Source of the DNA: Triparma columacea
Lineage: Eukaryota; Sar; Bolidophyceae; Parmales; Triparmaceae
DNA length: 64,000 nucleotides
Assembly (NCBI GenBank): GCA_030267965.1
Contig: BRYA01001451.1
Span: forward strand, 4,270-68,269
Direction: 5' to 3'
In this document: positions 46,497-56,983 of the stretch, piece by piece
How positions within the stretch are numbered: the first letter of the stretch is position 1
Layout: every line of letters starts with the position of its first letter
Made by a program: the position numbers and the translations under genes
Notes under the pieces: model-generated
The model's input: the letters and a program-made list of their open reading frames with translations, nothing else
Database searches by the model: none
What the model was told of the DNA's origin: nothing

Positions 46497-46901
46497 GATT
46501 ACAGCCTCAATTTTTGCTCCCGTTGAGTGACTGGGAACCCCGAAAGTATTGGAGATTTTCCAATTTCCTCTGACCCCTTTTCATCTCTCATGCCGGGCTC
46601 ATTACGACTCAAAGTTTGGGTATATTTTAAGTGTCTACCAATGATTGGTACATCGTGAGTACTTTCTTTCTCTCTGAGGTCACCTTTGCTAATTTAGGGA
46701 AATCTCCAACGAACCGACGAGCTAAAGTTTCCATCTCTCAGTTTACACACTCAATTTGACCCCTATGTAACCCCCCCTCTAACCCACCCACCCAATACTA
46801 CACTCAAAACCTTCAGTTGCATCGGAAAATCGCTCCGAAAGCCAAAGAATCACGACGACAGGTACAAAAGGGGAGATTGCCCCACCGTTGCCACAGACAC
46901 T
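46497..46901. other. divergent intergenic region
   Basis: 405 bp between the isolated ATG exon of paralogue B and the next plus-strand gene. It has a short C run near 46769. It presumably carries both promoters; no gene or RNA was recognised. Confidence 0.45.
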
Positions 46902-48095
46902 ATGTCTTGCTCTGAGGCCTCGTCCTTAGAGGGAGACAAAAAGAGTGTTACAAAGCAGGTCAAACGACGAGCAAATCGGGATAGCCCTAGGAGGAACACG
47001 TCCGTCAGGCAGGTACGTGACACATTCTGACAGGTTGTTTTTCAACCATTTTACTGAAAAAAAATCTTAACCCCACCGGTCGTCCTACCTCGCTCACAGC
47101 CACAGCAGTCATCACCGCCCCTCCCCCCCCCTGTTGCCCCCCCCCCTCATCCCTCCACCTTTGACAGTATTATATCGGTCGCAACCATTCACACCCCAAG
47201 GCCTCGTGACGCGCCTCCAGCACCCCTCCATTCATCTTCCCTCTTCTCCAATCTCCCCTCCATCTCCACAAATGGGAGCGATATGGACTCTGTCAGCAAC
47301 TGCTCTTCGGTGACGTGTTGGATGTGCAAGGAGGGATGTAGGGGGAACCACCATCCCGGGGGAAACGAGCATGGACAGAACAATGCAGGGAAGGACAGGT
47401 AAGAGGGTGGTATCGGGGGATTCACATGAAACGGGGGCGACGAGGTTTGGGGTCGATCCGGGACCATTAATAGACCCCCCCTTGGAGACGCCACAGCTTC
47501 CTGGGACGTTCTGCTAACCCCCCCCCCAACTCTCAGAATTGTCGGCACGTATTTTGTCCCAAGCGATTCCTTCGATAGCGTGCCCTCCGCTTTGCTCGTC
47601 CATCAGCGCGGCTACTCAGGGGACAGCGCCGCCACACTCGATGCATCATCAAGCGACTCTACCAGCATGTCGAGTGGCATCATGAGCAAGGATTCCTCAG
47701 TGATGAGTGGTGTGAGAATGAGCGAGGGATTAGAGAGAGAACCGATGGACGTGGGGAACGATAAGGCGGTCACGTTCAACAGCAACGTCGAGATGTACAG
47801 CTTGAGCGTCGATCGCACCAGCTCCTCCATCGAAACTGTGAGCACCAGCAACGAAAGCAAGGAAGACCTGACAAAGCGGGAGGGGGGGGACCGCGAGGGA
47901 GGAAAGTGGAAAGAAAACGCTCCCCACAATGGTGGGAGAGAGCCCGAAGATGGCTTTGCGATGTCTTCGACGACACTCTCGACGGGTCGAAAGGTCTTGA
48001 CGCCACTGAGCGACAGCTACAGTGAGAGCGACAGCGATGGGATCGCAGGGGAGGAGGATGAGTTCGTAAATAGCTGGAGGATGGGGGAGATCTAG
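46902..48095 (+). CDS. unknown acidic Ser-rich protein
   Basis: No family recognised. Exons 46902-47012, 47100-47398 and 47537-48095 (phases 0, 2) give 322 aa. The N-terminus is basic (KKSVTKQVKRRANRDSPRRN), followed by a Pro-rich segment (PQQSSPPLPPPVAPPPHPS). A small Cys/His cluster spans the second junction (SVTCWMCKEGCRGNHHPGGNEH), possibly metal-binding. The rest is Ser/Asp/Glu-rich and probably disordered, ending EEDEFVNSWRMGEI. Two GTACGT/GTAAG donors and CACAG/CTCAG acceptors support the model. The gene lies head-to-tail with the WDR59-like gene, but I see no reason to merge the two. Confidence 0.6.
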
Positions 48096-48322
48096 TAAGA
48101 TTGGAAATGCGAGAGACGGAAAATGTTTTTGGTCAATACGTGCAGTTTTCTTCATTATTATGTTGAAACAATCACTGTCCACTGTCCTGAAGGTTGCTTG
48201 AGGCGCAGATTGTGACAGCTTTTCCTTGCCCAATTTCACCCTACTTTCGCCCCAATTTCGCCCTAACACAGTTCTTCCTTCTTTCATTTCCCCCCGCTTA
48301 ACATAAAAAGTGTAAAACAACG

Positions 48323-51300
48323 ATGCAAAGCAACTTCCAGACCTCCTCTTCCTCCTCTTCTACATCTTTAATATCCTCCCATCCCCTTCCTCCCCTAAAC
48401 CCTCCGTTGACACTCGTTACTACGCTAGCTAGCAGTACACCTATATATGTACCGCTGCATCCACTACCGAGATTACTGTGCTTTGGGCCCAATCTTCAAT
48501 GGTTAGTCTGCTGAAAGTCGAGATGGTGGGGGGAGGAGGGGTGTGTGGAGTGGGAGGATTGTTAGGAGGGGTAGTAGAGTGCGAAAGGGGGGGAGGAGAT
48601 GGGCGTGAGGAGGATATAATATTGGGAGTCGGTGTGTCTTGCGCCTTTTTGTTGGCGTCGCTTCTGGAAGGGAAAGTCACACAAACTCTCACACCTCTCC
48701 CCCCCCCCTCTCAGGTCCAAGGTTGCGTTCTCTTCCCGCACCGACTCCATAGATTCCTTCTGTGACCGTATAGAAGCAGTAGTAATGGGCTCAGACCTCC
48801 TCCTTACCCACTCGGTCCACGGTTCCTCTACTCACCTCCACGCCTGCTCCATAAGCCAGCAGACCACTCACAAGCTGTTTGACCCCGACGTCCTTGCGAA
48901 GTTAGGTGCCCCGATAACGATCCGTCCTACTTCCCCTCTAACCGCAATAATCGCCGGCCGCAAGGGCGGGCGTCTTGCTGACCTCCGTGTCCGCGGCGGC
49001 GACGGCGGCGAGCTCTGGGACTGCGGCCTCGAGTGGTTCGCCTACGACCCCTCAGGCGAGCGCGGCCTCGGGGGCTCCTCCACCGTGCACTCCTTCTACG
49101 ACCCCAGGGGGGGATGGACGTCGTGGGAGACGAGCGGGAACATCACGGGGGGGGGATTCACGAGCACCAGGGTTTACTGGTGCCTCAAGTCGGGGGGAGT
49201 GGAGGTTGAAGAAATTGGGGGGGAAGAGGGGTGGAAAGTTGGGGGGAGGGCGGTCTGCGGGATCAGTGAGGGAAAGGTGAGGGAGAGAGGAGAGGGCATT
49301 CCGTTAACCCCAGCGAACGTTGTTTTGACGATCGAAAACTGCTAACGCAAACCCCCCTTCCGGGTCGTCGCTTCACCTCCCACACCCCGCAGTTTGAGGG
49401 TGGGCTGGTCGTCAGGAACAAGAACAGCGTATCAATATACGACGCTAGAGGTCGAACCGTTGAGGTGAGTTGAAACGAGGGCATGAAGCTACGAGCGGCG
49501 AGAACACACTGAACAAAATACGCAACTCCCTCACTCACCTCACCTACCGCCTTTCCTGCCATCGTCATTCTCACCGTTTCGCCCTTCGCTTCGCTCATCG
49601 CTTCACCAACCTTAGCATTTCTCCAACCTTACCAACCCCCACTCTTCCAACACCACGAACCTGGCGGTAAAGTACACCCCCGACTCCTCTGGCATGAGTC
49701 TGATCGAGAACGATGCCAACTTCATCAGGGTTTACCCGTCGTCCACCCTGCCCCCGTCGGCGCAGCCCTCGGCTTACGCAGGGGACTGGCTCCTTAAGGG
49801 GATCAACGGAGCCTCCACTGTGAAGAGGTGAGAAACGAAAGGACAGGGAAACAAAACAAGCACACCCACATTAACGCGACCCCCCCACCTCCCCTCCCCC
49901 CCACCTCTCTTAGGGGCATGCTGGAGGGCGAGAAGAATCTCCGTATGCTAGAGTCGGGTAGTGCAGGCGAGATGTTTGAGATCGATCAAAGCATCCACGG
50001 GCGGGACCTGGCCTCAGCCGGGGGGGACAAGCCTCCTGGGGCCTTGCAGGAGGCGGCGGCTGCCACCGTGGAGGAGGAAATAATCGTCAGCCCAAAGCCG
50101 ACGAGCTCACAGTCCCACATCCCCTGCCCTCGGCTTTGCGGGTTCACGTTCTGGGGAGGGGGGAACGGGTCGGCCCCAAAGACAGGGTACGGGAAGGAGG
50201 TCGGGTCCGGCGTGGTGTTCAATAACGGGAAGGTTGGAGACGTGTGGAAGTGGTGGGCAAAGAAGAACGGGGGAGGGGGGAGGTACCCGAAGACGCTGAG
50301 GGAACTTAACAACGCTATGTCGTCTTACAGGACACTACAGTGGTCGACGCCGAACCAGGACGACGATGACGACGAATCGAGCGACGAGGACAGCGAGGGA
50401 GAGGGGGAGGGAGGGGGAGGAAAAGAAGGAGAAGGGAGGGTCTGGATAGCCAGCGACGCAGACAAGGAAATGGAGGGATGGGGGGGATGGGGCTTGAAGA
50501 TGGGGCCGATCGAAGGTGAGTCGCGAGCTTCGTGCACTGTAAGGGCACAGTTCTTAACCAACCTATTTCCCCAATACGCACCCCGCCCAGGTGAGGATAT
50601 CGTGGTCCTGCTCACGAGGCAGACCCCCTGCATTCTGCATTCTAAACAACCATGTACTCCTCCCCTCCCTATCACTCTCAATTACCAGTGCCATTCCTTG
50701 AACCCGTTTTCCTCCCCCCCGTCAGCCCACTGCGCTCCCCTCCGCCTAGCCCCATGCGTGGCATATTTAGGAGAGAAACTGCTACATTGAAGAGGTCGAT
50801 CTCATCCCCCCTGCTCTTCCGATTTAAAAAGGCAGTTGTAGGGCTGAGCGACGACTTCTACAGCTCCCTGGGGTCCGTCAGCTTTGACGAAAACAAATTA
50901 ATCCACGAGAGCTCGAGCCCCGCCGACGGGCTGACGAGAGGCATTATCGCGTCGGGCAGGAAGAAGAGGGCCTTGTTCCCTAGCAGCACCGCCTTCACTC
51001 ACAAAGCCAAAGCACAGGATCCCTTTGTATTGACTCAGTCTTGGAACGAGGAAAGCGACAGCGAGGATTCCTCCCAACAAGGGTGCCCAGGAGACGAGCA
51101 GAGAGAGGAGTTGAATCACGGTAGGGTTGCATTATGCGCTGAACATTGAATTCATCATGCATTAACTCCTTTTTTCATTCATTCTTCTGCATCACCTTTG
51201 GACACGCAACCTCTCAGCCCTATTTAACCCCCCCCCCTCCCCCCTCCCTCTTTCCTCCTTCCCCTGATTCAGATCCAGCCTCCCTCCCAGGTTCCTACCC

Positions 51301-52292
51301 CTCCTGCCTATCGTCCCTTTGCCTGTCTAACGCCTCGATCTACCACACCAGGGGTAAGCCGTCCAAGGCGCGCTGCATGAGACTTCTCAGCACGTTAGTG
51401 AGGGGGAAGAGAGGGGGGAGAGGAGAGGAAGGGGCGTTGGGATCAAAGATGGTGGGAAGGGTGCTAGGTAAGCAAGCGATCAGAGTGAGGAAGGAAACAT
51501 TTAAGGCAAAAATAGGGCATGTAGCTACGGAGCAATATCTAACTAACGAGCGCAACCAACGCATCGTCATAGACCTCCACCCGAACGACCCGCAGTTCAT
51601 AACCATAGTCTTCTCCATCCTCCGTCACACTCCTCTGCTCCCCAAGGGAGAGTCGGACAGGTTTTCTCGAATGGGTCGGATATACGGGGACATGCTGGGT
51701 CGTTGGGGAGAACTCGAGGAAATGGCCATCTGCGGGAAGCACATCTCTCTCCCACCCCCCTCCCCCTCCGTCCTGACCTTCGGCTCAATCTGCGGGGTCT
51801 GCGGCAAGGCCGGTGACGGAGGTTCGTTCTGCAGGGGCTGCAGAAATTTCAAGCTGAGGTGCGGGGTCTGCGAGGGGAGAATATTTGGGAGCTACGTAAT
51901 GTGCTTCAACTGCGGACACGGGTTCTGCCTCGACCACGCGAGGGAATGGTTCAGTGAGGTGAGAACGAGATGGCGGGAAAACAGTTCGCATGCGCTCAAC
52001 TCCATATGTAACGCGACGCCCTCCCTAACTGCCGCCATGATTCTTTCGCTTATCGCAGAACGAACAGTGCCCGACGGGGTGCGGGTGCGAGTGCCAAAGG
52101 GAGACTTACGGGAAGGTCGGGGGGATGGAGTATATGGACGAGGGGGGCACGGAAGGAACGGTGGAAGTCCCAGGGATTGGCAGGAGGGGGGTGTACGACG
52201 GAAAGGCGATGAGCATAGGGATTAAAGTGAGCATGAGCGAGGACGCTAATGGGAGCTCGAGCGTTAGCGTGAGCGACGACGACAACATGTAA
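48323..52292 (+). CDS. WDR59: WDR59/Sea3-like subunit of GATOR2 (TORC1 regulation)
   Basis: GATOR2 (SEA complex) relays amino-acid status to TORC1 at the lysosome/vacuole. I reconstruct eight exons: 48323-48501, 48715-49276, 49393-49464, 49616-49827, 49914-50515, 50689-51120, 51273-51958 and 52059-52292, 992 aa, with agreeing phases. The exon 6 start (TTACCAG) is the least certain junction. Family marks are SHIPCPRLCGFTFWGGG in the middle, the alpha-solenoid piece RIYGDMLGRWGELEEMAI, and a C-terminal zinc-RING (CGVCGKAGDGGSFC...CGVCEGRIFGSYVMCFNCGHGFCLDHAREWF, then NEQCPTGCGCECQ). The N-terminal third should be a WD40 propeller but shows no clear WD repeats, so it is very divergent. Length is close to human WDR59. 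Confidence 0.75.
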
Positions 52293-52309
52293 TATTGTGA
52301 TTTTTCTGA

Positions 52310-53156
52310 TCATGTTATAAGTTTTTCTTCTATTAGAGCGGCATCTACCGCGGAAGCTATTATATCTCCGCCTGGCACGCTCTCTTCTATAATCTCCCAG
52401 CACTCATCGTCTATTTTGCTCCAATCTTTCGAAGAAAATACCATCCTTCCCTTCGCTGGGATTCCCGGGGCGTCAATATAGCCAATTTCCTCCACAGTCT
52501 CGAGGAGCTTCGAGGGGTCCGTAGAAGCGTCAATCGAAAGGTTCAGGAGGGTCACGTCAAGATCAAGAAGCTTTCCCACTGAAGAAGCTGTCATGAAGCC
52601 CTCTTCCTCCTCCCAACCGGAGAGGACAGCCATGACGGAATTTGACTTCGACGTATGACCTTTAACGTGACCAAGGGTGGCGTCAAGAACTCCTGAGGAA
52701 GAGACGGACCAGGGAACGGCGAACACAACATTCTGAGGAAATTCCATGGATGCATTATAGGGAAAGGTGGAAGGAACGATCATTCGAAGTTTTGGAAACA
52801 GCGAAGAGAAGGAGAGGAGGTTGTTGTTGTTCATCATTATCGGAGTAGACGGTAGGAGAACCGACGAGAAATTTGAGGAGATTTCGTGAAGCGTGCTGGG
52901 GAGAAACGAGAAGATAGATTTAAGTCAGCTTCCAAAGTAACCCCTTCCAAAGTAAACCCCCCCCCTCGTACCTCTCTTTGTCCGCTATACCGCTTTGAAG
53001 TCCCTGAGAATCATCCAAACAAGAATTGGCCGTGGCATCCAAGGCAACAGTGAAGCCATCAGGAAGGCTAGGGACCCATTGTCCAGACTGCGAGTCATAG
53101 TAGGTCATACACCGTCGTTCTAATCGTTTTAATGGATTGAATCGACGAAGAAGCAT
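52310..53156 (-). CDS. unknown 256-aa protein
   Basis: Exons 52972-53156 and 52310-52895, joined in phase 2 (AGAG/GTACG donor, CCCCAG acceptor), give 256 aa. The N-terminus MLLRRFNPLKRLERR is strongly basic and might be a mitochondrial presequence. The rest is mixed alpha/beta in look (SGVLDATLGHVKGHTSKSNSVMAVLSGWEEEEGF), with a segment EEIGYIDAPGIPAKGRMVFSSKDWSKI and an acidic C-terminus. No motif that I recognise. It ends 17 bp from the stop of the convergent WDR59-like gene, so the 3' UTRs must overlap. Confidence 0.65.
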
Positions 53157-53476
53157 TTTAAAAGAAGATTTCCCAAGTCTCCTCCCCCTCCCCAATTATT
53201 TCCGAATTTTCCACTCTCCAGTTTTGAATACCTCCTGCCGTTTTGGTCGACGTTTTTGGTTTTATCATCATCATTGGCCCATGAGTGACCAGGGTGAGCA
53301 TGATACTATACATTTGCTGCGAGAATTGGAAGGTGGAAGGCTGCCTTGCCACCGCCTCCAAAATCCATTTCCCCCTACCTCCACAACCCTCCACTTTTCT
53401 CCGCATGCCATAACCCACCCCAACTAACCCCATTTCCCCCTATTCAACCACTAAAACATATTCAGGTTCGACTACA
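53157..53476. other. divergent intergenic region
   Basis: 320 bp between the unknown gene and the E2F fusion gene. The plus strand has TTCAGG seven bases or so before the ATG, so a 5' UTR intron for the E2F gene is possible. No coding feature seen. Confidence 0.45.
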
Positions 53477-56400
53477 ATGGTGACCTCCTCCTCCTCCTCC
53501 TCCACAGCCTCTGCGGCTCCTCCTACCATTGTTGCACCTCCAACCCCCGCTTCTGTGGCTGACACAACGGCATTGGATGACTTCAAGTTTGAGGAGGCGC
53601 TAAATTACATCAAAGAGGTGAAGGATGAGATCGGGGAAGGAGGGGTTTACGATGCGTTCCTAGAGACTATGGAAAAATTAAAAGCCAAGGAGGTCGATGC
53701 GCTCTGTGCCATCCCCACGATCAAGAAGCTACTCGAAGGCCACAGCACGATACTTCTTGGCTTTAGCACGTTCCTTCCTGAAGGCTACAAGATGCAAATT
53801 CGCTCCGACAGTGTTGCAGACCACGCTCCGACTCTGCCTTCGACTCAAACTCTGACCTCGACTCCTCACTTGATAACTGAAAACAAGAAAGACGCGTTCT
53901 ACGTAAATGTGACGAACGTTTCAGCTTGTGGGGGTTGGGCCGGCGTGAGGAGGGAGATGGAGGCCTTCGTGGTGGGAAGGTCAGGGTTATCACTGACTGT
54001 GAGCGACCCCAGCGTAAGGGCCATGAAAGGAAACGAGGCGTCCGGAGGACTGGACCTATTTGCCTACGACAAGAATATAAGGAAGATCACACTTCCCCAC
54101 ATTGAGGAGGTGAGAATATACGATGGGTGAAGTGACGAGCATAGCGATTTCCAACCCTTTCGTGACTTCTCGCTTCTCGCTTCTCGCTTCTCGCTTCTCG
54201 TTCACCCGCAGCTCGGAGACTGGGCCTTCGGGGGTTGCAGCAACTTGAGTGTGGTGGAAGCTCCCAGGCTGACCAAGCTCGGGCCCCACAGCTTTGCCAT
54301 GTGCAAAAGCTTGACGAAGGTGGCAGTGGGAAGCGGGGAGGACACGGAAAAGAGGTGAGGTGGAGGCGGAGGGCGGAGCGAGGGGCGAGGGGCGAGGGGC
54401 GAGGGGAAAACTATCGGCGTAGATGTTGCCGAAGATGCACTCCCTCTCAAGTCTTTACTTCCTGTCATCCTCACCCGCTTATCACACAGGTTCGGAACTA
54501 ATGTTTGGAAGCTCCCCAAGAGGGTGGGATCGAAGAGAACGAAGCCGCCAAAAATTTCTCGAGGGGGGGGGTTTGTATTTTCTCTCGACTCCTTTGCTCC
54601 CAAGGAGGAGTACGAAGGGGAGGGAGTTAAGAAGGGGCAGAAAAGAAAACAAGATCCCATCCCAAGACAGCACCGCCCAAAACAGCAACATTATGGTACG
54701 AGGTACTCGAATGAAGAGCCACCGCCCCCATATCCCCCAAGTATCCCACAAGAAATCCGACCGCCCCATGTTTCTCGTAAAAAATCCTCAATCACAGTGC
54801 TTGTGAAGAAGCTCAGGGCGGCCTTGGATTCCGCTGGCGCCAAAGGGGTCGAGGCGTCGAGTTTGGTGACTATCATGGGATGCAGTAAGAGGAGGGTCTA
54901 CGACGTGCTTTGTGTCATCGACGGGGTTGGCCTTCTTGAAAGGATAGGGGGGAAAGCCAGCCGAAAGATTTATAGATGGAAATCCGATCAATTACGCGCG
55001 GTTGAACGTGCAGCTGCGGGCTTGGGGGCGGGCTCGGGCACGGACACAGGAGCAGAGGGGGAAGGCAGCGCCGAGGATACGGGTGAACGGTCCAACCTAC
55101 CGCTACCGACCCACGACCTGTTCTCAGCGTTTGCACCACCGGCTCAAGGCTCAGCCAACCCCCCCGCGTCGAGGCCAGAAGGTCCCAAGGAAGGCGAGGG
55201 AGCCAAGGAAGGCGAGGGAGCCAAGGAAGGCGAGGACATCGGCCCTCAGGTTGCCAAACTGAATTCAGAGATATCCTCCCTCGACACCATGATCGACGAG
55301 ACTTTGTCCAACCTCCAAGCCTCGCGCTCAGGCCTTTACGTTTCGAAGTCGATAATATCCTCGCTTTTCGGCCCTGGGAAAAAGGTCGTCGCCGTAGGAG
55401 TCGGGGAGAAGTCCAAGGTTGACATCAAGGTCGATGGGCCGGCCGAGGGCGGGACCGTATTAATCAAGAGCACCAAAGGGGCAGAGGCAAACGTAATTTT
55501 TGGGGATGTGAAAATAGGGACGAAGGAATTTGACATTGACGGGTTCGACATGATTGAGGAAGAGGGGGAGGAGGAGGAAGAGGAGGAGGAGGAGGAGGAG
55601 GACATGGACATTGATGAGTTGAGGTTTGAGGAAGAGGGAATTGAGGAGTCGAGTGCTGAGGAAGAGGAGATGGAGGATGCGAAGGAGGGGGAGGAGGAGC
55701 AGGAGCAGGAGCAGGAGGAGGAGTGGGAGGAGGAAAAGAAGGTCAAGGCTAAGGTCAAGGGTAAGGTGAAGCAAAAGGGCAAGAATAAGGCGGAAAATGT
55801 CGTTTTCAACTCCGAGCAGGCCGCGGAGGTAATGACTAGGCTCGTCTCTTACGTGGCGTCCGAGCTCGTGCGGTCCGGTTCGTGTGCCCCCCCCAGCTCC
55901 CTCTCTATAGCTCGGGATATGCTGGAGGGCTGGCACGTTAGGGTGAAACCTAGGAGGAAGGGGCCGCCGTGGCTGGACAAGTACTACCACGACGGGGCGG
56001 GGGGGGTATGCAGGTCCATGAAGGAGGTTTTCAGGAGAGTTGTGAACCCAGAGATACAGAGGGAGGAGAATGACGCTGACGAGGAGGAGGAGAAAACGAA
56101 GGGCGAGGGGGGGGGGGGAGAGGCTAGGAATACTGAGGCTGAGAGGTTCAAGGAGGAGGAGGAGGAGGAGGAGGAGGAGGAGGAGGAGGAGGAGATTGAG
56201 GAGGAGGAGAAGAAGGAGGAGAAGGAGTCTGTGGCCGGTGGCATGTCCGTGTTTGGTCCCACCGTCAGTACCGTCTCCGTTCCTGCAGCCTCCGCCTCCG
56301 CCTCCGCCTCCGCCTCCGCCGGCAGCAGCAGCGGGCTCGGCGACACGGGATCCTCGCCCCCCCCCTTCGGAGGACTTGGATTCATGGATAGTTCCTTCTT

Positions 56401-56653
56401 CGAGGAGCCGCTCTTCTCAACAACGCCGGCAGGGGTGGAGTCGGAGGGGGGGGGGTCGGGGAAAGCGCGGGGGAAAAAAAGGAGGGACAGGGAGAGGGTG
56501 GGGTGCTCTAGGTGCAGGCACTCTAAGAACGGGTGCCTGCAGTGTAACCCTCACCACCCTAGGTACGCGAAGGGGGGGCGGGGGAAGAGGACGAGGGGGA
56601 GGAAGAAGGTACGGGAAGGTGGAGGGGGGGAGGAAGAGGAGGATGAAATCTAG
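53477..56653 (+). CDS. E2F-type transcription factor fused to SIN3-like PAH domain
   Basis: Exons 53477-54109, 54212-54354 and 54490-56653 (phases 0, 2) give 979 aa. Residues 35-108 are a paired amphipathic helix domain (FEEALNYIKEVKDEI...VYDAFLETMEKLK...LLEGHSTILLGFSTFLPEGYK), as in the SIN3 corepressor. Residues about 195-258 look like one or two LRR_5 units (LGDWAFGGCSNLSVVEAP). Residues about 356-425 form an E2F/DP winged helix with the DNA-contacting RRVYDVL and GVGLLERI...RKIYRWK. At 513-600 a coiled coil (LNSEISSLDTMIDETLSNLQ) and marked box (VVAVGV...TVLIKSTKGAEANVIF) follow as in real E2Fs. Long Glu runs and a Cys-rich tail (CSRCRHSKNGCLQC) finish it. It would control cell-cycle genes; repression through the PAH is an inference. 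Confidence 0.75.
55555..56230. repeat. poly-Glu coding runs (GAG/GAA)n in E2F gene
   Basis: Two purine-rich simple-repeat tracts, about 55558-55745 and 56150-56230, encode runs of Glu. Their antisense gives poly-Ser/Leu open frames that are not genes. Confidence 0.85.
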
Positions 56654-56983
56654 AGGGGGGGAGACAAAAACAACGGGGGGGGATGGAGGGGAGGAGGAGG
56701 GGGAGGAGTGAAGGAGGAGTGGGGGGGAGGGGGAGGGGGAAACGCAGGGGGCGTAGTTATTTCATTTTGTTGCCTAAAATCCGCCACGGTTGCTAAATTT
56801 GGCAGACCCTTTAAATAATGGTAGACCCTAAATAATGTAATATCCCATGAAGGGATGAATTTACTTCTCCACTTTTATTTATGCAACAACACGGCACTTT
56901 ATGGCCAGCCTCTCGCTCCAAGACCGACTTTAGACAAACTTTAGTTCGGACAGCCTTAAATCCAACTAATCAAGCGCAAAGAG
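56654..56983. other. convergent intergenic region
   Basis: 330 bp between the stops of the E2F gene and LRR copy 1. The first 100 bp are almost pure G/A on the plus strand (GGGGGAGGGGGAGGGGG), possibly G-quadruplex forming. The rest is AT-rich and probably carries the two 3' UTRs. No gene seen. Confidence 0.5.

Noticed and set aside
50591..50790. Exon 6 of WDR59 starting at 50591 (GEDIVVLLTRQ...)
   Set aside because: The frame runs to a stop at 50790 without a good donor, whereas TTACCAG at 50688 joins in phase to the rest of the protein; kept as a possible alternative.
46902..52292. One gene joining the unknown acidic protein and WDR59
   Set aside because: The first has its own stop at 48095 and no WD40 signal, and no donor before the stop gives a good join.
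55336..56385. Poly-Ser and poly-Leu frames opposite the E2F gene
   Set aside because: Antisense of GAG/GAA repeats; no start, splice or domain support.
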